DNA of 64,000 bases. Origin: Pseudocercospora fijiensis CIRAD86. Its lineage: Eukaryota; Ascomycota; Dothideomycetes; Mycosphaerellales; Mycosphaerellaceae. Each line of letters starts with the position of its first letter. Within the stretch, counting starts at the first letter, position 1. The translations under genes and the position numbers were made by a program. Below, piece after piece: positions 57,700 to 64,000 of this stretch. The notes beneath the pieces were generated by a model, which saw nothing but the letters and a program-made list of their open reading frames with translations, ran no database searches and had not been told where the DNA came from. The stretch is from contig NW_006921536.1 in assembly GCF_000340215.1 (NCBI RefSeq), positions 5,656,283-5,720,282 of the forward strand, in the 5' to 3' direction.

Positions 57700-60100
57700 A
57701 TTAGCTCTTTACGTACTTATAGTACTTAGTAACCGTCGTCCGAAGCTATATAGGAGATACGCCTAGTTCTAACTTAAAGTTAACTATTCTAGCAGTTATT
57801 ATCTTCTACTTCTTAGTAATAGTAGTAGTATTTGAATCGTCTAGTTATCGAGCTATTACTATACTCTTAGTACTATATAAAGTAGTCTTACTAGTTATAG
57901 GTTTGCGGTTACTATAGATTACCTCTAGCTCTCGTAAATAGACCGTTTTTTAGAAGTTAATAAGCTAGCAAGAATAGAAGTAAGATAGTAGTAGTATAAC
58001 TCGAGTGCCGCCTATATTAAGAAGCTATATAATATCGTATTTATAAGAGTAGCTATAGGTTAATTTTATATAGTTACTAGTATAGATATAGTAAGGATAG
58101 GTATAGGAATAGGCCGAGTACTAAACCTCGTTACTATTATTATTAGTCGTAGTCTATAGAAGGCCGAATATACGTAGATATTACTCCTTTACTTCGAGTA
58201 AGCAATAATTACTAATTATACGAGCTATAATAGACTAGAAGGGTCTAGTTAGTGCCTTATTATACCTTTTTAGATTCTTAGTAAAACGAATATAACGATA
58301 TTCGTAACCTTAGTACTATTAGTTAAGTAGGCTCTTAAGATATCGTAGCGGCTACTATAATAAAGCTATTATTTAATTTACCTATAGGTCGACTCGATAC
58401 GAGAAGTAGTCTTATAGCCGAGGTATAGAACCTCGTTTATCTAGTAGTAAATAATACGTATCTTATAGCGCTACTAGTTCTTTTCTAGGTACGTCTTAAA
58501 TATAGGATATACGTTTTCTAACTTCTAAGCGTTATTATTAAACTCCTATATAATTTAACTACGAGTAGTATATATAAAGAGCTTTAAGAAGCGGCTAGTT
58601 TAAGGACTATCTATCTAGCCTCTATTATCTGCTTTAACTTATCTAAATTCGCCTCGTTCTTTATAGACTCGAGTTAGTATATCTTACTATAGATACTTAT
58701 TATAGACGATATTCTTAGTTTTCGGAAACTTATTATTAATAGCTAGTATAAGCGCTTCTTTACGATTAGTACTAATAAAAAGAGGTATTAGATAACCGGC
58801 TTGCCCGAGGCCCTTCTATAGTAGACGTAGTAGCTTTAAGAAGTCCGCTTTGTCTAACTTCAGACGGATAAGACTAATACTAAGCTTAATTATATTATTT
58901 CTAGGGCTAGCGGTAACGATATCTATAAGCCCGAGATTATAGATATTAGTAGAATAGGTACTATTAATATTTAGTATATATTGCGTGCTCTTAAAGGCTT
59001 CTAGTAAGTATAGGTAGACCGTAGAGGGCATTTATAGCACGAATAGCTCTATTTTCTAGATTAGTTTTAGCCTTATAAAACATACCGTTTTCGTCTAATA
59101 ACTTAACTATCTACTAAGCCTAGTTTATCTCTTATCGAGTATTAATACTATAAGACTAGGTAGTATTATATATATTCTTAGGCTTTAGGATAATACTATA
59201 GTCGCGGAAATAGGCTATAATCTTTAATATTAGTATTCGCGCTTACTAAAGATCTCTTCTAACTACTCGAGGAAAGCCGCTATTCTTAACTTCTACTATA
59301 CTATAGTAAGGGCGATAATATCGTCCTTCTCGTAGCTATAATAATAATAGCTATCTTCTAAAGAGTAGCGAATTATCTATTAACCTTCTAGCTACTCTAG
59401 ATTAATAGTAATAGTATAGAAATAGAACCTATACTCTATTTTCTTTAAAGTCGACTTCTAGCTTATCTCTTTTCTCTAGATACGCTTATCTAGTAAACCG
59501 TAGTAACTATATACGAAGAGGTACCTATATTTAACCTTATTCTTACTCTTCTATAGCTTGTACTACTTAAACTTATATCTAGTTAACTTTCTAAAGATAT
59601 AGACGTACTCGATAAGGATATAATAAGACTTAAATATTAACTCTCGTAGTAAAGGTCTATAGCGGCACTCCTTAAGCGAGAATAGGTACTTCTAAGGTTA
59701 TAGTAATACTAACCTATTATTAGACAAAGCGATACGCTTACGAGGTAGGCTTAGTAAGCGATAGCGACCTCGAATACATATCTCTAAGATAAATCGGACC
59801 TCTTCCTACGACTTAATATCTACTACTATCGATTATACGCCGTCTATTACTATTTCTATTCCTTACGACTTAATATCTACTACTATCGATTAAGCGTCGT
59901 CTATTAATATTTTTAACTCTTTCTATAGCTTAATACTTACGGTTTACCGCCGCCGATAGCGCGTCTTTTATATTTTTAATACTTTAATATCTCTAATACT
60001 ATCTACTACTAAGAGTACGCCTTCTTCTACTACTAAGAGCGCGCCTTCTACTACTATCTCTACTACGCTACTAGCGATAAGATTATTAAGAAACTTTTTA
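57700..60100 (-). mobile_element. MULE-type (Mutator-like) DNA transposon relic
   Basis: The minus strand carries a transposase-like frame. An N-I-N-S-T-Y-S-T-N block at about 58950-58970 matches the usual 'IDsTYxTN', followed by L-G-L-I-D-I-V. F-I-S-T-N-R-K-E-A-L at 58747-58776 matches the usual 'xTDRexAL'. L-Y-L-G-Y-K-T-T-S-R-I-E-S-T-Y-R at 58381-58428 matches the hallmark 'HxGxxTTSRVESxHxxLK'. Both recognisable catalytic Asp codons now read Asn (RIP GAT to AAT). Stops are RIP-type. Terminal inverted repeats and exact ends were not found. Confidence 0.7.
59808..59921. repeat. 57-bp tandem duplication in RIP-mutated DNA
   Basis: A unit starting ACGACTTAATATCTACTACT repeats at 59808 and 59865, with a degenerate third copy after it. 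It lies near the N-terminal side of the MULE relic. Confidence 0.7.
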
Positions 60101-60201
60101 TATAATAGAGATTTAGCTATTTTTAATAGTTACTAGGAGATCTACTATAAAAGAGGAAAGAAATACGAATTTTAGGCCTATAGTAGAATTCGAAATATAA
60201 C

Positions 60202-60399
60202 TGTAAGAAGGGTTATATTAGTAGGTAGATAGGGTAGTAGTAGGTACAAGTAGTATTCGATAAGGCACTAGAAGGAGAGGGAGGAAGGTAGGCAAGTTAG
60301 CCTATTACTAAGTGCTAAGCCCTGCCTAAGGCACTAAGACCCTAGCTTTACTCGAGCCCGGTTATATACTAATTACGTATAACCTCTTTAGCCCTAACA
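60202..60399 (-). repeat. 3' LTR of the second E2-family element
   Basis: 198 bp, matches 41118-41314 and 54919-55115. The partner LTR lies beyond the window. Confidence 0.9.
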
Positions 60400-62299
60400 T
60401 ACGCTTCCCTTCTAAAGGCCGCGCCCTCGTAGCCTATCTATATTCTAATCTCGACCTCTATTACTACTAACTTAGCAGATATAACAAGCTGTCTAGTCCG
60501 CGCTAAATTAAACACTTAACTACCTAATTATATAACTATATTAAACCTTACCTCTAACACAATACAATATATAACTCTAACTGCGCTATCCTTATATATA
60601 ATAAAGTAAAGGGATATAGAGCTATAAGAATTAAGGGCTATCGACTAATTATAATACGGGCGCGTCTTCCCTACTATAATAGCTAGATATACGAGGTATT
60701 GCAGCCCTGCCTCCGCTCTAAGTAATGTCGTTCCGAGTTCTTTGCGTCTACTCTAAAAGACCTAGAAATGTCCGCTCCGAGGGTTTGTCCGTTTCTAAGG
60801 GTTGCTCTTATTATTACGAGGGCTATTATTTACTATCGTAGTTTTACTAGCCCTAATTAGTTAGGTTTAGCAGCCTTTAAGTGTTAACTAATTATATCTT
60901 TTTAAAAAACTTAGTTCCCCTAGTTTCTATAGGTAAAGGCTATTATAAGTGTAATAGTTAAGGTTCGCCTCGCTTAAAGGGTCGGAAAGATCGAGGAGTA
61001 ACCTATTGTCCGTAAGATCGACCCTGGCTAGCTTAGCTCTATAGTTTTGCCCTTAGTTAGTCTATTAGTCGCTCAATCTTTTAGGCGGCTTAAAGTTTTA
61101 ACTTAGCCTTAAAGTTTTAATTAAACCTTTAGTATAGCTATTCTTTTAACTTAATTAGTATAGTACGCTTCTAGCCTTAGGCCGTAGTATAGGTAAGGTT
61201 GTCGTCGTAAGTATAGTAGCAATAGTAGGTAATGTTAATAATAGCGGCGCTAGCCGTCTTAGCGCTAACTTTACCTTCTTCTAATTTCCTTCTTTAACTA
61301 ATAACAACTCGGTAATACCGTTACTAATATAGCTATGTCCTTTCTTTCTTAAATAGTAATACACTCCGTAATACCGTTACTAATATAGCCGCGCCGGCTA
61401 CGCCGTCGTTATTATTATTATTACTATTTACGCGCACTATCCCCGCCGACCGCCTAGGCCTCGAGATCTCGATAGAATAAGGAAGGAATAAAAGGGGGCG
61501 TTAAAAGGAGGGTCTTATAGAGTGCGCTAGTAAAGAGGTAGATCCCTTAAAAGAGTAGGGGATTAGTCGACAGTTATAGCGCGCTCGTTAATACTCGGTA
61601 CGCGTTCGCTATAGTAGTATAGTCTTATTGTCCTTCGTTACTAACAATTGCTTGCTTCTAATTAGTTAGCTAATAGCACCCTAGGGGTAGCATTGTTCTT
61701 AGGCGACATTATAGGCCCTTAGCCTTCTTCTTGTTCTTTATACTAGTCTAATACTTATCTAATAACTTAGTTATGTCTTTAAAAGAGTCTTTAGCTTCCT
61801 ACGAGTCCTATTTAGGTAAATAGCCTTACTATCTTAGGAGGTATTCCTTCTTGCCTTGCCTAGTCTAGTGCTTTAGAATACGTTCTATAGACTATAGCTC
61901 TTCCCTATCGGCTAAGACTTCTTCTAACTTAGTAGGCGCTTTATCGCCTTCGCGCTAGTAATATAGTTTAAGGAGGGATACGTAGAAGGTATTATAAATA
62001 GTATAATAGGGTAGAAGCTATAACTAATAGGCCTATACGGAGGAGCCCTTAACTTCTCGAATGCGGAATAGGCTAATATACCTTAGTACGAGCTTAGGCC
62101 TTGTTTTGCTATCGGGTAATAGGTACTTACGGATACGGAGGTTCTTAGTGCTTAATATAACTATATCGCCTTGCTTAAAGGTTATTAGGGTATAGTGTCT
62201 ATTATAATAGGCCTTCTAATAGGCCTAGGCCTTTGCTAGTTTGTTAGCTATCTTAGCGTAAATTTCTCGCATCTTTTAAACCCTCTTAATAGCCGCTAG

Positions 62300-64000
62300 T
62301 GTTTTAGGTTAACCCGCTTCCCTTTCCTTACGCTCGGCCTCGAGCGATAGGGGGTCTTATAGTATAGCAGCGTTCTAGCCTATTATAGCTATATATAGTA
62401 ACACCTTGGTTAATAAGTAGACACTATTATTATACACGAATTTAGCTAGCTATAGGAGGTTAACCTAGTCGTTAGGGTTCTCGTTAATATAACTGTATAG
62501 GTACTACTATAGGGTAGCATTCTGCCTCTCGGTTTAGCTATCTATCTATAGATAGAAGGCTATAGATAGCCGATACTTAAGTCTTAGCTATAGGCATATC
62601 TTACTCTAATAGTAAGATATAAATATCGAGCCTCGGTCGGAAACTATCCCCTTAGGGGTTCCCTAATAGGTATAGAAGATATTATTCTATAGCGCTTCTA
62701 CTATATTAATAGAAGTCCAATCCTTCCGAGTAGGGATATAACGAGCGCCTTTAGTAAACCGATCTACTATAATAAGGATAGTATCGTATACGTCCTTACT
62801 ACCCCTACGCTTAGTAGGCGGAAGGCCTATAATAAAGTCTATTATAAGCTCTGCAAATGGTTTCTTTAGAACGGGAAGTAAAGACAACTCGCCGAATAGT
62901 AAGTACTTTAGTGCTCTAACTCGCTAGTATACTATATAGCTCTATATATATTCCTTTATATACCGCTTACTATTTAGCTAGTAGTATATACGCGATAGGA
63001 GCTCGTGCGACCTCTCTATACTATAGTAACTAGCAAGCTTACTATTATAGTGTCGCTTTAAAAGCTCTTACCTAATCGATTGTTTAGCGGGGATATAGTA
63101 TCTGCCCTTAAACTTTAAGTAACCCTTATTATCGATCGACTAGTTACTCTTACTAGATCGAGTCGCTCGTCTACTTACAAGCCTATTAATACGTTTAATA
63201 GCAAAGGCGTCCCTCTGCTAAGCCCGTAATAGCTTATCTATAAACGATTAACTATCCCTATTTACAAGGTTATTTAATAGCACCCTCGCTGTCGAACGAG
63301 GTACGTATTATATACATCTAATAGCACTAGTAGCCGGAACTACTACAACCTCTTCTATAGTACTATCGCTATAGATAGCAATATCTTTAATCGAGTCGTT
63401 ATAGCTCGAGCGATCTACGTCCTTTTTAACGTATACTAGAAGAACGACAACTCCGCTATAGTATTTGTTACCGCCGCGGGGTCCGGAAGTCCGCTTATCC
63501 TACGCTTGCTTTATAGTAAGGTCTATAGCAATCTTGTACTACAGGGTTAGAAACAAAGAATTAATGTATTAGGTCTCGCTATCGTAATTAGGTCGCCTCG
63601 ATAGGCTATTAGTAGGGTTACTTACGCCTAGCCGATATAATATATTAAAATCAAACCTAGCGAGGTAGACGGCCTATCTAGCCTATCGACCTATAACCCG
63701 TATAACCCTAGTAATCCTACGTAGGTTGTTATAGTCGGTATAGACCTAAACAGGGTACTAAGCACTATCGAGATAATAGCGCTAGTGCTTAAAGGCTTCT
63801 ACGATTGCTAAGAGCTCCTACTCGTAGGTCTCGTACCGACGTTCTATATCGATTATCTTCCGTAAAAAGAAGGCGATTAGGTGCTAGTAATTGTTATTAG
63901 CCTATTATAACATAATAGCTAATATAGCGAACTATGAAGCGTTAGTCTTAATACGGATCTGCTTGCTTAGTACGAAATAGTATAACAAAGGGACTTTGGT
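62300..64000 (-). pseudogene. Second E2-family pol: integrase and RNase H part
   Basis: The integrase core is recognisable at 62687-62887 with G-L-P-P-T-K-R-R and D-R-F-T-K-G-A-R-Y-I-P. Further minus-strand sequence up to 64000 parallels 43.9-44.8 kb of E2. RIP stops are present throughout. Confidence 0.8.

Larger units (their letters stand above)
60202..64000 (-). mobile_element. Second E2-family Gypsy chromovirus, runs off the right edge
   Basis: It begins with an LTR (60202-60399) matching the E2 LTRs, starting TGTAAGAAGG and ending CCTAACA (CA end preserved). The internal sequence then follows E2 in the same order: noncoding 3' part, palindrome (61671-61695), chromodomain (about 61745-61870), integrase (62687-62887 reads I-D-F-I-I-G-L-P and I-I-V-D-R-F-T-K) and RNase H up to the window end. 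RIP-mutated independently of E2. Confidence 0.9.

Noticed and set aside
1..64000. CRISPR arrays, bacterial operons, ribosome binding sites
   Set aside because: The sequence is eukaryotic (spliced genes, LTR elements). Repeats are LTRs, tandem repeats and palindromes, not spaced direct repeats.

Overview
The window looks like a filamentous ascomycete, most likely a Dothideomycete (inference from the protein families: Pom34-type nucleoporin, F-box-like proteins with an 'ELLxxIL' start, a UstYa-like DUF3328 protein, and 50-70 bp GT..AG introns). It has two compartments. About 2030-14165 is a gene island with ordinary codon use. Everything else (1-2030 and 14165-64000) is transposon sequence that has lost almost all CA and TG dinucleotides in favour of TA while keeping CG. 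That is the signature of repeat-induced point mutation (RIP, C to T at CpA). Old Gln and Trp codons now read as TAG/TAA, His and Cys codons as Tyr, and Asp codons as Asn.

Gene island, left to right: a broken F-box-like paralogue (2057-2335, -); an F-box-like gene (2623-3504, +); a membrane-anchored, degenerate AMP-binding protein (4707-6451, -, one intron); a divergently placed Pom34-like nucleoporin (6850-7851, +, one intron); an unknown gene (8142-8768, +); an unknown gene split by one in-frame TAG (9033-9878, +); an F-box protein (10310-11847, +, one intron); then two genes that look like a minimal ribosomally made peptide (RiPP) locus. These are a small secreted precursor with three near-identical repeats between Lys-Arg sites (12076-12385, -, one intron) and a divergent UstYa-like DUF3328 oxidase with two HxxHC motifs (13155-14162, +, two introns). 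In known dikaritin pathways (UstA/UstYa, PhomA, GigA), Kex2 cuts the precursor at KR sites and UstYa-type enzymes cyclise the released peptides through an aromatic side chain. This pair is the most interesting find. It sits at the very edge of the island.

Transposon compartment: a Copia-like element on the minus strand at the left edge (1-2030). To the right is an unresolved RIP-mutated stretch with a (TAC)n microsatellite (14165-16859), a 12.3 kb Gypsy element (E0, 16860-29125, -), then a three-deep nest. Gypsy chromovirus E1 (29774-56983, +, TSD CTTTA) was entered by chromovirus E2 (41118-55115, -, TSD GAGGG), which was entered by chromovirus E3 (46138-53035, -, TSD AGTAG). E3 is the youngest and least damaged. 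Between its pol end and 3' LTR, on the opposite strand, it carries a coding frame with a Zn(II)2Cys6-type cluster followed by a charged coiled coil. To the right lies a MULE-type DNA transposon relic (about 57.7-60.1 kb, -) and a second copy of the E2 family (60202 to beyond the window end).

All exon and domain limits are read by eye from the sequence. No homology search was run.
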